From contig OY986435.1 of assembly GCA_963920525.1 (NCBI GenBank), positions 298,838,708-298,902,707 of the forward strand: DNA of 64,000 nt, given 5' to 3'. Positions 47,601-62,500 of the stretch are shown piece by piece. Position 1 is the first letter of the stretch, and the number at the start of each line of letters is the position of its first letter. Below the pieces are notes generated by a model that had not been told where the DNA came from, made no database searches, and worked only from the letters and a program-made list of their open reading frames with translations. The DNA is from Dichetophora obliterata. Lineage: Eukaryota > Arthropoda > Insecta > Diptera > Sciomyzidae. The position numbers and the translations under genes are program-made.

Positions 47601-50150
47601 TATGGTTTGGGAGTTATGACGGAAAAAGCACATGTTTTTGGCCAGCTACCACTCCAAAAAGTGTTCTACAACGCCTAAACTACAAGAGATAGAGCAAACG
47701 GCATTTGGACAAAGGAGTATCCCTTCTTAAGGACGAGGACCTGGTGCTCATTTTAATGCATGAATCGTCCTTATCTGATATGTAGTTTTTATTTTAGAAA
47801 ATAAATAAAAAAAATAAAAATTGACAAAAAAGGACACATGAAATTAACATGAAATCTAATTTTTAAAATTATTTCAAGGATACAGTCTTGTGGGCAGTAG
47901 CTTAAGGAACATTTTGATGCATAAATCGTCCTTTTATGATGTATGGTTTAGAAGTTATGGCTAAAAAATCAAAAAAATCGCAAAAAACCACGTCAAAAAC
48001 TATGATTCATGTAAAAAATTTTAACTAAGATTCTTGAAAAAAATCAAATTTCAGAAAACTTTTTTCTGAATATGCAGTCTTCTGTATATATGTATTAGAA
48101 ACAATTTGGTGCATAAATCGTCCTTGTAGGATGTATGGTTTGGGAGTTATGACGGAAAAAGCACATGTTTTTGGCCAGCTACCACTCCAAAAAGTGTTCT
48201 ACAACGCCTAAACTACAAGAGATAGAGCAAACGGCATTTGGACAAAGGAGTATCCCTTCTTAAGAACGAGGACCTGGTGCTCATTTTAATGCATGAATCG
48301 TCCTTATCTGATATGTAGTTTTTATTTTAGAAAATAAATAAAAAAAATAAAAATTGACAAAAAAGGACACATGAAATTAACATGAAATCTAATTTTTAAA
48401 ATTATTTCAAGGATACAGTCTTGTGGGCAGTAGCTTAAGGAACATTTTGATGCATAAATCGTCCTTTTATGATGTATGGTTTAGAAGTTATGGCTAAAAA
48501 ATCAAAAAAATCGCAAAAAACCACGTCAAAAACTATGATTCATGTAAAAAATTTTAACTAAGATTCTTGAAAAAAATCAAATTTCAGAAAACTTTTTTCT
48601 GAATATGCAGTCTTGTGTATATATGTATTAGAAACAATTTGGTGCATAAATCGTCCTTGTAGGATGTATGGTTTGGGAGTTATGACGGAAAAAGCACATG
48701 TTTTTGGCCAGCTACCACTCCAAAAAGTGTTCTACAACGCCTAAACTACAAGGGATAGAGCAAACGGCATTTGGACAAAGGAGTATCCCTTCTTAAGGAC
48801 GAGGACCTGGTGCTCATTTTAATGCATGAATCGTCCTTATCTGATATGTAGTTTTTATTTTAGAAAATAAATAAAAAAAATAAAAATTGACAAAAAAGGA
48901 CACATGAAATTAACATGAAATCTAATTTTTAAAATTATTTCAAGGATACAGTCTTGTGGGCAGTAGCTTAAGGAACATTTTGATGCATAAATCGTCCTTT
49001 TATGATGTATGGTTTAGAAGTTATGGCTAAAAAATCAAAAAAATCGCAAAAAACCATGTCAAAAACTATGATTCATGTAAAAAATTTTAACTAAGATTCT
49101 TGAAAAAAATCAAATTTCAGAAAACTTTTTTCTGAATATGCAGTCTTGTGTATATATGTATTAGAAACAATTTGGTGCATAAATCGTCCTTGTAGGATGT
49201 ATGGTTTGGGAGTTATGACGGAAAAAGCACATGTTTTTGGCCAGCTACCACTCCAAAAAGTGTTCTACAACGCCTAAACTACAAGGGATAGAGCAAACGG
49301 CATTTGGACAAAGGAGTATCCCTTCTTAAGGACGAGGACCTGGTGCTCATTTTAATGCATGAATCGTCCTTATCTGATATGTAGTTTTTATTTTAGAAAA
49401 TAAATAAAAAAAATAAAAATTGACAAAAAAGGACACATGAATTAACATGAAATCTAATTTTTAAAATTATTTCAAGGATACAGTCTTGTGGGCAGTAGCT
49501 TAAGGAACATTTTGATGCATAAATCGTCCTTTTATGATGTATGGTTTAGAAGTTATGGCTAAAAAATCAAAAAAATCGCAAAAAACCATGTCAAAAACTA
49601 TGATTCATGTAAAAAATTTTAACTAAGATTCTTGAAAAAAATCAAATTTCAGAAAACTGTTTTCTGAATATGCAGTCTTGTGTATATATGTATTAGAAAC
49701 AATTTGGTGCATAAATCGTCCTTGTAGGATGTATGGTTTGGGAGTTATGACGGAAAAAGCACATGTTTTTGGCCAGCTACCACTCCAAAAAGTGTTCTAC
49801 AACGCCTAAACTACAAGAGATAGAGCAAACGGCATTTGGACAAAGGAGTATCCCTTCTTAAGGACGAGGACCTGGTGCTCATTTTAATGCATGAATCGTC
49901 CTTATCTGATATGTAGTTTTTATTTTAGAAAATAAATAAAAAAAAATAAAAATTGACAAAAAAGGACACATGAAATTAACATGAAATCTAATTTTTAAAA
50001 TTATTTCAAGGATACAGTCTTGTGGGCAGTAGCTTAAGGAACATTTTGATGCATAAATCGTCCTTTTATGATGTTTGGTTTAGAAGTTATGGCTAAAAAA
50101 TCAAAAAAATCGCAAAAAACCACGTCAAAAACTATGATTCATGTAAAAAA
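44640..50150 (+). repeat. Higher-order repeat block of five monomers (2,665 bp)
   Basis: The rare TGTTTGGTTT variant occurs at 44741, 47407 and 50072 (intervals 2,666 and 2,665 bp). AAAACTGTTTTCTG occurs at about 46991 and 49656. AAGGGATAGAGC recurs in step with both. Confidence 0.8.
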
Positions 50151-53100
50151 TTTTAACTAAGATTCTTGAAAAAAATCAAATTTCAGAAAACTTTTTTCTG
50201 AATATGCAGTCTTCTGTATATATGTATTAGAAACAATTTGGTGCATAAATCGTCCTTGTAGGATGTATGGTTTGGGAGTTATGACGGAAAAAGCACATGT
50301 TTTTGGCCAGCTACCACTCCAAAAAGTGTTCTACAACGCCTAAACTACAAGAGATAGAGCAAACGGCATTTGGACAAAGGAGTATCCCTTCTTAAGGATG
50401 AGGACCTGGTGCTCATTTTAATGCATGAATCGTCCTTATCTGATATGTAGTTTTTATTTTAGAAAATAAATAAAAAAAATAAAAATTGACAAAAAAGGAC
50501 ACATGAAATTAACATGAAATCTAATTTTTAAAATTATTTCAAGGATACAGTCTTGTGGGCAGTAGCTTAAGGAACATTTTGATGCATAAATCGTCCTTTT
50601 ATGATGTATGGTTTAGAAGTTATGGCTAAAAAATCAAAAAAATCGCAAAAAACCACGTCAAAAACTATGATTCATGTAAAAAATTTTAACTAAGATTCTT
50701 GAAAAAAATCAAATTTCAGAAAACTTTTTTCTGAATATGCAGTCTTCTGTATATATGTATTAGAAACAATTTGGTGCATAAATCGTCCTTGTAGGATGTA
50801 TGGTTTGGGAGTTATGACGGAAAAAGCACATGTTTTTGGCCAGCTACCACTCCAAAAAGTGTTCTACAACGCCTAAACTACAAGAGATAGAGCAAACGGC
50901 ATTTGGACAAAGGAGTATCCCTTCTTAAGGACGAGGACCTGGTGCTCATTTTAATGCATGAATCGTCCTTATCTGATATGTAGTTTTTATTTTAGAAAAT
51001 AAATAAAAAAAATAAAAATTGACAAAAAAGGACACATGAAATTAACATGAAATCTAATTTTTAAAATTATTTCAAGGATACAGTCTTGTGGGCAGTAGCT
51101 TAAGGAACATTTTGATGCATAAATCGTCCTTTTATGATGTATGGTTTAGAAGTTATGGCTAAAAAATCAAAAAAATCGCAAAAAACCACGTCAAAAACTA
51201 TGATTCATGTAAAAAATTTTAACTAAGATTCTTGAAAAAAATCAAATTTCAGAAAACTTTTTTCTGAATATGCAGTCTTGTGTATATATGTATTAGAAAC
51301 AATTTGGTGCATAAATCGTCCTTGTAGGATGTATGGTTTGGGAGTTATGACGGAAAAAGCACATGTTTTTGGCCAGCTACCACTCCAAAAAGTGTTCTAC
51401 AACGCCTAAACTACAAGAGATAGAGCAAACGGCATTTGGACAAAAGAGTATCCCTTCTTAAGGACGAGGACCTGGTGCTCATTTTAATGCATGAATCGTC
51501 CTTATCTGATATGTAGTTTTTATTTTAGAAAATAAATAAAAAAAATAAAAATTGACAAAAAAGGACACATGAAATTAACATGAAATCTAATTTTTAAAAT
51601 TATTTCAAGGATACAGTCTTGTGGGCAGTAGCTTAAGGAACATTTTGATGCATAAATCGTCCTTTTATGATGTATGGTTTAGAAGTTATGGCTAAAAAAT
51701 CAAAAAAATCGCAAAAAACCATGTCAAAAACTATGATTCATGTAAAAAATTTTAACTAAGATTCTTGAAAAAAATCAAATTTCAGAAAACTTTTTTCTGA
51801 ATATGCAGTCTTGTGTATATATGTATTAGAAACAATTTGGTGCATAAATCGTCCTTGTAGGATGTATGGTTTGGGAGTTATGACGGAAAAAGCACATGTT
51901 TTTGGCCAGCTACCACTCCAAAAAGTGTTCTACAACGCCTAAACTACAAGGGATAGAGCAAACGGCATTTGGACAAAGGAGTATCATTTCTTAAGGACGA
52001 GGACCTGGTGCTCATTTTAATGCATGAATTGTCCTTATCTGATATGTAGTTTTTATTTTAGAAAATAAATAAAAAAAATAAAAATTGACAAAAAAGGACA
52101 CATGAAATTAACATGAAATCTAATTTTTAAAATTATTTCAAGGATACAGTCTTGTGGGCAGTAGCTTAAGGAACATTTTGATGCATAAATCGTCCTTTTA
52201 TGATGTATGGTTTAGAAGTTATGGCTAAAAAATCAAAAAAATCGCAAAAAACCATGTCAAAAACTATGATTCATGTAAAAAATTTTAACTAAGATTCTTG
52301 AAAAAAATCAAATTTCAGAAAACTTTTTTCTGAATATGCAGTCTTGTGTATATATGTATTAGAAACAATTTGGTGCATAAATCGTCCTTGTAGGATGTAT
52401 GGTTTGGGAGTTATGACGGAAAAAGCACATGTTTTTGGCCAGCTACCACTCCAAAAAGTGTTCTACAACGCCTAAACTACAAGAGATAGAGCAAACGGCA
52501 TTTGGACAAAAGAGTATCCCTTCTTAAGGACGAGGACCTGGTGCTCATTTTAATGCATGAATCGTCCTTATCTGATATGTAGTTTTTATTTTAGAAAATA
52601 AATAAAAAAAATAAAAATTGACAAAAAAGGACACATGAAATTAACATGAAATCTAATTTTTAAAATTATTTCAAGGATACAGTCTTGTGGGCAGTAGCTT
52701 AAGGAACATTTTGATGCATAAATCGCCCTTTTATGATGTATGGTTTAGAAGTTATGGCTAAAAAATCAAAAAAATCGCAAAAAACCACGTCAAAAACTAT
52801 GATTCATGTAAAAAATTTTAACTAAGATTCTTGCAAAAAATCAAATTGCAGAAAACTTTTTTCTGAATATGCAGTCTTGTGTATATATGTATAAGAAACA
52901 ATTTGGTGCATAAATCGTCCTTGTAGGATGTATGGTTTGGGAGTTATGACGGAAAAAGCACATGTTTTTGGCCAGCTACCACTCCAAAAAGTGTTCTACA
53001 ACGCCTAAACTACAAGAGATAGAGCAAACGGCATTTGGACAAAGGAGTATCCCTTCTTAAGGACGAGGACCTGGTGCTCATTTTAATGCATGAATCGTCC

Positions 53101-56100
53101 TTATGTGATATGTAGTTTTTATTTTAGAAAATAAATAAAAAAAATAAAAATTGACAAAAAAGGACACATGAAATTAACATTAAATCTAATTTTTAAAATT
53201 ATTTCAAGGATACAGTCTTGTGGGCAGTAGCTTAAGGAACATTTTGATGCATAAATCGTCCTTTTATGATGTATGGTTTAGAAGTTATGGCTAAAAAATC
53301 AAAAAAATCGCAAAAAACCATGTCAAAAACTATGATTCATGTAAAAAATTTTAACTAAGATTCTTGAAAAAAATCAAATTTCAGAAAACTTTTTTCTGAA
53401 TATGCAGTCTTGTGTATATATGTATTAGAAACAATTTGGTGCATAAATCGTCCTTGTAGGATGTATGGTTTGGGAGTTATGACGGAAAAAGCACATGTTT
53501 TTGGCCAGCTACCACTCCAAAAAGTGTTCTACAACGCCTAAACTACAAGGGATAGAGCAAACGGCATTTGGACAAAGGAGTATCCCTTCTTAAGGACGAG
53601 GACCTGGTGCTCATTTTAATGCATGAATCGTCCTTATCTGATATGTAGTTTTTATTTTAGAAAATAAATAAAAAAAATAAAAATTGACAAAAAAGGACAC
53701 ATGAAATTAACATGAAATCTAATTTTTAAAATTATTTCAAGGATACAGTCTTGTGGGCAGTAGCTTAAGGAACATTTTGATGCATAAATCGTCCTTTTAT
53801 GATGTATGGTTTAGAAGTTATGGCTAAAAAATCAAAAAAATCGCAAAAAACCATGTCAAAAACTATGATTCATGTAAAAAATTTTAACTAAGATTCTTGA
53901 AAAAAATCAAATTTCAGAAAACTTTTTTCTGAATATGCAGTCTTGTGTATATATGTATTAGAAATAATTTGGTGCATAAATCGTCCTTGTAGGATGTATG
54001 GTTTGGGAGTTATGACGGAAAAAGCACATGTTTTTGGCCAGCTACCACTCCAAAAAGTGTTCTACAACGCCTAAACTACAAGAGATAGAGCAAACGGCAT
54101 TTGGACAAAAGAGTATCCCTTCTTAAGGACGAGGACCTGGTGCTCATTTTAATGCATGAATCGTCCTTATCTGATATGTAGTTTTTATTTTAGAAAATAA
54201 ATAAAAAAAATAAAAATTGACAAAAAAGGACACATGAAATTAACATGAAATCTAATTTTTAAAATTATTTCAAGGATACAGTCTTGTGGGCAGTAGCTTA
54301 AGGAACATTTTGATGCATAAATCGCCCTTTTATGATGTATGGTTTAGAAGTTATGGCTAAAAAATCAAAAAAATCGCAAAAAACCACGTCAAAAACTATG
54401 ATTCATGTAAAAAATTTTAACTAAGATTCTTGCAAAAAATCAAATTGCAGAAAACTTTTTTCTGAATATGCAGTCTTGTGTATATATGTATTAGAAACAA
54501 TTTGGTGCATAAATCGTCCTTGTAGGATGTATGGTTTGGGAGTTATGACGGAAAAAGCACATGTTTTTGGCCAGCTACCACTCCAAAAAGTGTTCTACAA
54601 CGCCTAAACTACAAGAGATAGAGCAAACGGCATTTGGACAAAGGAGTATCCCTTCTTAAGGACGAGGACCTGGTGCTCATTTTAATGCATGAATCGTCCT
54701 TATGTGATATGTAGTTTTTATTTTAGAAAATAAATAAAAAAAATAAAAATTGACAAAAAAGGACACATGAAATTAACATTAAATCTAATTTTTAAAATTA
54801 TTTCAAGGATACAGTCTTGTGGGCAGTAGCTTAAGGAACATTTTGATGCATAAATCGTCCTTTTATGATGTATGGTTTAGAAGTTATGGCTAAAAAATCA
54901 AAAAAATCGCAAAAAACCATGTCAAAAACTATGATTCATGTAAAAAATTTTAACTAAGATTCTTGAAAAAAATCAAATTTCAGAAAACTTTTTTCTGAAT
55001 ATGCAGTCTTGTGTATATATGTATTAGAAACAATTTGGTGCATAAATCGTCCTTGTAGGATGTATGGTTTGGGAGTTATGACGGAAAAAGCACATGTTTT
55101 TGGCCAGCTACCACTCCAAAAAGTGTTCTACAACGCCTAAACTACAAGAGATAGAGCAAACGGCATTTGGACAAAGGAGTATCCCTTCTTAAGGACGAGG
55201 ACCTGGTGCTCATTTTAATGCATGAATCGTCCTTATCTGATATGTAGTTTTTATTTTAGAAAATAAATAAAAATATAAAAATTGACAAAAAAGGACACAT
55301 GAAATTAACATGAAATCTAATTTTTAAAATTATTTCAAGGATACAGTCTTGTGGGCAGTAGCTTAAGGAACATTTTGATGCATAAATCGTCCTTTTATGA
55401 TGTATGGTTTAGAAGTTAAGGGTAAAAAATAAAAAAAATCGCAAAAAACCACGTCAAAAACTATGATTCATGTAAAAAATTTTAACAAGATTCTTGAAAA
55501 AAATCAAATTTCAGAAAACTTTTTTCTGAATATGCAGTCTTCTGTATATATGTATTAGAAACAATTTGGTGCATAAATCGTCCTTGTAGGATGTATGGTT
55601 TGGGAGTTATGACGGAAAAAGCACATGTTTTTGGCCAGCTACCACTCCAAAAAGTGTTCTACAACGCCTAAACTACAAGAGATAGAGCAAACGGCATTTG
55701 GACAAAGGAGTATCCCTTCTTAAGGACGAGGACCTGGTGCTCATTTTAATGCATGAATCGTCCTTATGTGATATGTAGTTTTTATTTTAGAAAATAAATA
55801 AAAAAAAATAAAAATTGACAAAAAAGGACACATGAAATTAACATGAAATCTAATTTTTAAAATTATTTCAAGGATACAGTCTTGTGGGCAGTAGCTCAAG
55901 GAACATTTTGATGCATAAATCGTCCTTTTATGATGTATGGTTTAGAAGTTATGGCTAAAAAATCAAAAAAATCGCAAAAAACCACGTCAAAAACTATGAT
56001 TCATGTAAAAAATTTTAACTAAGATTCTTGAAAAAAATCAAATTTCAGAAAACTTTTTTCTGAATATGCAGTCTTCTGTATATATGTATTAGAAACAATT

Positions 56101-56171
56101 TGGTGCATAAATCGTCCTTGTAGGATGTATGGTTTGGGAGTTATGACGGAAAAAGCACATGTTTTTGGCCA

Positions 56172-56512
56172 GCTACCACTCCAAAAAGTGTTCTACAACG
56201 CCTAAACTACAAGAGATAGAGCAAACGGCATTTGGACAAAGGAGTATCCCTTCTTAAGGACGAGGACCTGGTGCTCATTTTAATGCATGAATCGTCCTTA
56301 TCTGATATGTAGTTTTTATTTTAGAAAATAAATAAAAAAAATAAAAATTGACAAAAAAGGACACAAGAAATTAACATGAAATCTAATTTTTAAAATTATT
56401 TCAAGGATATAGTCTTGTGGGCAGTAGCTTAAGGAACATTTTAATGCATAAATCGTCCTTTTATGATGTATGGTTTAGAAGTTATGACGGAAAAAGCACA
56501 TGTTTTTGGCCA
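56172..56512 (+). repeat. 341-bp monomer formed by loss of one subunit length
   Basis: The unit lacks exactly 192 bp, the spacing between subunits two and three. At the junction GTATGGTTTAGAAGTTATG of subunit two runs directly into ACGGAAAAAGC of subunit three. This is the product expected from unequal recombination between the two paralogous subunits. It is duplicated at 59177-59517. Confidence 0.9.
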
Positions 56513-59176
56513 GCTACCACTCCAAAAAGTGTTCTACAACGCCTAAACTACAAGAGATAGAGCAAACGGCATTTGGACAAAGGAGTATCCCTTCTTAAGG
56601 ACGAGGACCTGGTGCTCATTTTAATGCATGAATCGTCCTTATCTGATATGTAGTTTTTATTTTAGAAAATAAATAAAAAAAATAAAAATTGACAAAAAAG
56701 GACACATGAAATTAACATGAAATCTAATTTTTAAAATTATTTCAAGGATACAGTCTTGTGGGCAGTAGCTTAAGGAACATTTTGATGCATAAATCGTCCT
56801 TTTATGATGTATGGTTTAGAAGTTATGGCTAAAAAATCAAAAAAATCGCAAAAAACCATGTCAAAAACTATGATTCATGTAAAAAATTTTAACTAAGATT
56901 CTTGAAAAAAATCAAATTTCAGAAAACTTTTTTCTGAATATGCAGTCTTGTGTATATATGTATTAGAAATAATTTGGTGCATAAATCGTCCTTGTAGGAT
57001 GTATGGTTTGGGAGTTATGACGGAAAAAGCACATGTTTTTGGCCAGCTACCACTCCAAAAAGTGTTCTACAACGCCTAAACTACAAGAGATAGAGCAAAC
57101 GGCATTTGGACAAAAGAGTATCCCTTCTTAAGGACGAGGACCTGGTGCTCATTTTAATGCATGAATCGTCCTTATCTGATATGTAGTTTTTATTTTAGAA
57201 AATAAATAAAAAAAATAAAAATTGACAAAAAAGGACACATGAAATTAACATGAAATCTAATTTTTAAAATTATTTCAAGGATACAGTCTTGTGGGCAGTA
57301 GCTTAAGGAACATTTTGATGCATAAATCGCCCTTTTATGATGTATGGTTTAGAAGTTATGGCTAAAAAATCAAAAAAATCGCAAAAAACCACGTCAAAAA
57401 CTATGATTCATGTAAAAAATTTTAACTAAGATTCTTGCAAAAAATCAAATTGCAGAAAACTTTTTTCTGAATATGCAGTCTTGTGTATATATGTATTAGA
57501 AACAATTTGGTGCATAAATCGTCCTTGTAGGATGTATGGTTTGGGAGTTATGACGGAAAAAGCACATGTTTTTGGCCAGCTACCACTCCAAAAAGTGTTC
57601 TACAACGCCTAAACTACAAGAGATAGAGCAAACGGCATTTGGACAAAGGAGTATCCCTTCTTAAGGACGAGGACCTGGTGCTCATTTTAATGCATGAATC
57701 GTCCTTATGTGATATGTAGTTTTTATTTTAGAAAATAAATAAAAAAAATAAAAATTGACAAAAAAGGACACATGAAATTAACATTAAATCTAATTTTTAA
57801 AATTATTTCAAGGATACAGTCTTGTGGGCAGTAGCTTAAGGAACATTTTGATGCATAAATCGTCCTTTTATGATGTATGGTTTAGAAGTTATGGCTAAAA
57901 AATCAAAAAAATCGCAAAAAACCATGTCAAAAACTATGATTCATGTAAAAAATTTTAACTAAGATTCTTGAAAAAAATCAAATTTCAGAAAACTTTTTTC
58001 TGAATATGCAGTCTTGTGTATATATGTATTAGAAACAATTTGGTGCATAAATCGTCCTTGTAGGATGTATGGTTTGGGAGTTATGACGGAAAAAGCACAT
58101 GTTTTTGGCCAGCTACCACTCCAAAAAGTGTTCTACAACGCCTAAACTACAAGAGATAGAGCAAACGGCATTTGGACAAAGGAGTATCCCTTCTTAAGGA
58201 CGAGGACCTGGTGCTCATTTTAATGCATGAATCGTCCTTATCTGATATGTAGTTTTTATTTTAGAAAATAAATAAAAATATAAAAATTGACAAAAAAGGA
58301 CACATGAAATTAACATGAAATCTAATTTTTAAAATTATTTCAAGGATACAGTCTTGTGGGCAGTAGCTTAAGGAACATTTTGATGCATAAATCGTCCTTT
58401 TATGATGTATGGTTTAGAAGTTAAGGGTAAAAAATAAAAAAAATCGCAAAAAACCACGTCAAAAACTATGATTCATGTAAAAAATTTTAACAAGATTCTT
58501 GAAAAAAATCAAATTTCAGAAAACTTTTTTCTGAATATGCAGTCTTCTGTATATATGTATTAGAAACAATTTGGTGCATAAATCGTCCTTGTAGGATGTA
58601 TGGTTTGGGAGTTATGACGGAAAAAGCACATGTTTTTGGCCAGCTACCACTCCAAAAAGTGTTCTACAACGCCTAAACTACAAGAGATAGAGCAAACGGC
58701 ATTTGGACAAAGGAGTATCCCTTCTTAAGGACGAGGACCTGGTGCTCATTTTAATGCATGAATCGTCCTTATGTGATATGTAGTTTTTATTTTAGAAAAT
58801 AAATAAAAAAAAATAAAAATTGACAAAAAAGGACACATGAAATTAACATGAAATCTAATTTTTAAAATTATTTCAAGGATACAGTCTTGTGGGCAGTAGC
58901 TCAAGGAACATTTTGATGCATAAATCGTCCTTTTATGATGTATGGTTTAGAAGTTATGGCTAAAAAATCAAAAAAATCGCAAAAAACCACGTCAAAAACT
59001 ATGATTCATGTAAAAAATTTTAACTAAGATTCTTGAAAAAAATCAAATTTCAGAAAACTTTTTTCTGAATATGCAGTCTTCTGTATATATGTATTAGAAA
59101 CAATTTGGTGCATAAATCGTCCTTGTAGGATGTATGGTTTGGGAGTTATGACGGAAAAAGCACATGTTTTTGGCCA

Positions 59177-59517
59177 GCTACCACTCCAAAAAGTGTTCTA
59201 CAACGCCTAAACTACAAGAGATAGAGCAAACGGCATTTGGACAAAGGAGTATCCCTTCTTAAGGACGAGGACCTGGTGCTCATTTTAATGCATGAATCGT
59301 CCTTATCTGATATGTAGTTTTTATTTTAGAAAATAAATAAAAAAAATAAAAATTGACAAAAAAGGACACAAGAAATTAACATGAAATCTAATTTTTAAAA
59401 TTATTTCAAGGATATAGTCTTGTGGGCAGTAGCTTAAGGAACATTTTAATGCATAAATCGTCCTTTTATGATGTATGGTTTAGAAGTTATGACGGAAAAA
59501 GCACATGTTTTTGGCCA
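59177..59517 (+). repeat. 341-bp monomer, second copy
   Basis: It has the same junction as 56172-56512 and was carried by the 3,005-bp duplication. Confidence 0.9.
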
Positions 59518-62500
59518 GCTACCACTCCAAAAAGTGTTCTACAACGCCTAAACTACAAGAGATAGAGCAAACGGCATTTGGACAAAGGAGTATCCCTTCT
59601 TAAGGACGAGGACCTGGTGCTCATTTTAATGCATGAATCGTCCTTATGTGATATGTAGTTTTTATTTTAGAAAATAAATAAAAAAAATAAAAATTGACAA
59701 AAAAGGACACATGAAATTAACATGAAATCTAATCTTTAAAATTATTTCAAGGATACAGTCTTGTGGGCAGTAGCTTAAGGAACATTTTGATGCATAAATC
59801 GTCCTTTTATGATGTATGGTTTAGAAGTTATGGCTAAAAAATCAAAAAAATCGCAAAAAACCACGTCAAAAACTATGATTCATGTAAAAAATTTTAACTA
59901 AGATTCTTGAAAAAAATCAAATTTCAGAAAACTTTTTTCTGAATATGCAGTCTTGTGTATATATATATTAGAAACAATTTGGTGCATAAATCGTCCTTGT
60001 AGGATGTATGGTTTGGGAGTTATGACGGAAAAAGCACATGTTTTTGGCCAGCTACCACTCCAAAAAGTGTTCTACAACGCCTAAACTACAAGAGATAGAG
60101 CAAACGGCATTTGGACAAAGGAGTATCCCTTCTTAAGGACGAGGACCTGGTGCTCATTTTAATGCATGAATCGTCCTTATGTGATATGTAGTTTTTATTT
60201 TAGAAAATAAATAAAAAAAATAAAAATTGACAAAAAAGGACACATGAAATTAACATGAAATCTAATTTTTAAAATTATTTCAAGGATACAGTCTTGTGGG
60301 CAGTAGCTTAAGGAACATTTTGATGCATAAATCGTCCTTTTATGATGTATGGTTTAGAAGTTATGGCTAAAAAATCAAAAAATCGCAAAAAACCACGTCA
60401 AAAACTATGATTCATGTAAAAAATTTTAACTAAGATTCTTGAAAAAAATCAAATTTCAGAAAACTTTTTTCTGAATATGCAGTCTTGTGTATATATATAT
60501 TAGAAACAATTTGGTGCATAAATCGTCCTTGTAGGATGTATGGTTTGGGAGTTATGACGGAAAAAGCACATGTTTTTGGCCAGCTACCACTCCAAAAAGT
60601 GTTCTACAACGCCTAAACTACAAGAGATAGAGCAAACGGCATTTGGACAAAGGAGTATCCCTTCTTAAGGACGAGGACCTGGTGCTCATTTTAATGCATG
60701 AATCGTCCTTATCTGATATGTAGTTTTTATTTTAGAAAATAAATAAAAAAAATAAAAATTGACAAAAAAGGACACATGAAATTAACATGAAATCTAATTT
60801 TTAAAATTATTTCAAGGATACAGTTTTGTGGGCAGTAGCTTAAGGAACATTTTGATGCATAAATCGTCCTTTTATGATGTATGGTTTAGAAGTTATGGCT
60901 AAAAAATCAAAAAAATCGCAAAAAACCACGTCAAAAACTATGATTCATGTAAAAAATTTTAACTAAGATTCTTGAAAAAAATCAAATTTCAGAAAACTTT
61001 TTTCTGAATAAGCAGTCTTCTGTATATATGTATTAGAAATAATTTGGTGCATAAATCGTCCTTGTAGGATGTATGGTTTGGGAGTTATGACGGAAAAAGC
61101 ACATGTTTTTGGCCAGCTACCACTCCAAAAAGTGTTCTACAACGCCTAAACTACAAGAGATAGAGCAAACGGCATTTGGACAAAGGAGTATCCCTTCTTA
61201 AGGACGAGGACCTGGTGCTCATTTTAATGCATGAATCGTCCTTATCTGATATGTAGTTTTTATTTTAGAAAATAAATAAAAAAAATAAAAATTGACAAAA
61301 AAGGACACATGAAATTAACATGAAATCTAATTTTTAAAATTATTTCAAGGATACAGTCTTGTGGGCAGTAGCTTAAGGAACATTTTGATGCATAAATCGC
61401 CCTTTTATGATGTATGGTTTAGAAGTTATGGCTAAAAAATCAAAAAAATCGCAAAAAACCACGTCAAAAACTATGATTCATGTAAAAAATTTTTACTAAG
61501 ATTCTTGAAAAAAATCAAATTTCAGAAAACTTTTTTCTGAATATGCAGTCTTGTGTATATATGTATTAGAAACAATTTGGTGCATAAATCGTCCTTGTAG
61601 GATGTATGGTTTGGGAGTTATGACGGAAAAAGCACATGTTTTTGGCCAGCTACCACTCCAAAAAGTGTTCTACAACGCCTAAACTACAAGAGATAGAGCA
61701 AACGGCATTTGGACAAAGGAGTATCCCTTCTTAAGGACGAGGACCTGGTGCTCATTTTAATGCATGAATCGTCCTTATCTGATATGTAGTTTTTATTTTA
61801 GAAAATAAATAACAAAAATAAAAATTGACAAAAAAGGACACATGAAATTAACATGAAATCTAATTTTTAAAATTATTTCAAGGATACAGTCTTGTGGGCA
61901 GTAGCTTAAGGAACATTTTGATGCATAAATCGTCCTTTTATGTTGTATGGTTTAGAAGTTATGGCTAAAAAATCAAAAAAATCGCAAAAAACCACGTCAA
62001 AAACTATGATTCATGTAAAAAATTTTAACTAAGATTCTTGAAAAAAATCAAATTTCAGAAAACTTTTTTCTGAATATTCAGTCTTGTGTATATATGTATT
62101 AGAAACAATTTGGTGCATAAATCGTCCTTGTAGGATGTATGGTTTGGGAGTTATGACGGAAAAAGCACATGTTTTTGGCCAGCTACCACTCCAAAAAGTG
62201 TTCTACAACTCCTAAACTACAAGAGATAGAGCAAACGGCATTTGGAAAAATGAGTATCATTTCTTAAGGACGAGGACCTGTTGCTCATTTTAATGCATGA
62301 ATCGTCCTTATGTGATATGTAGTTTTTATTTTAGAAAATAAATAAAAAAAATAAAAATTGACAAAAAAGGACACATGAAATTAACATGAAATCTAATTTT
62401 TAAAATTATTTCAAGGATACAGTCTTGTGGGCAGTAGCTTAAGGAACATTTTGATGCATAAATCGTCCTTTTATGATGTATGGTTTAGAATTTATGGCTA

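Larger units (their letters stand above)
53550..59645 (+). repeat. 3,005-bp tandem segmental duplication of six units including one truncated
   Basis: Rare variants are repeated at exactly 3,005 bp. These are GAAATAATTTGG (53961, 56966), AAAATATAAAAA (near 55271, 58276), GTTAAGGGTAAA, AGCTCAAGG, CACAAGAAATT and the truncated-monomer junction (56481, 59486). Similarity ends after about 59645, where TTATGTGATATG replaces TTATCTGATATG. The copies are nearly identical over their length. Confidence 0.85.
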
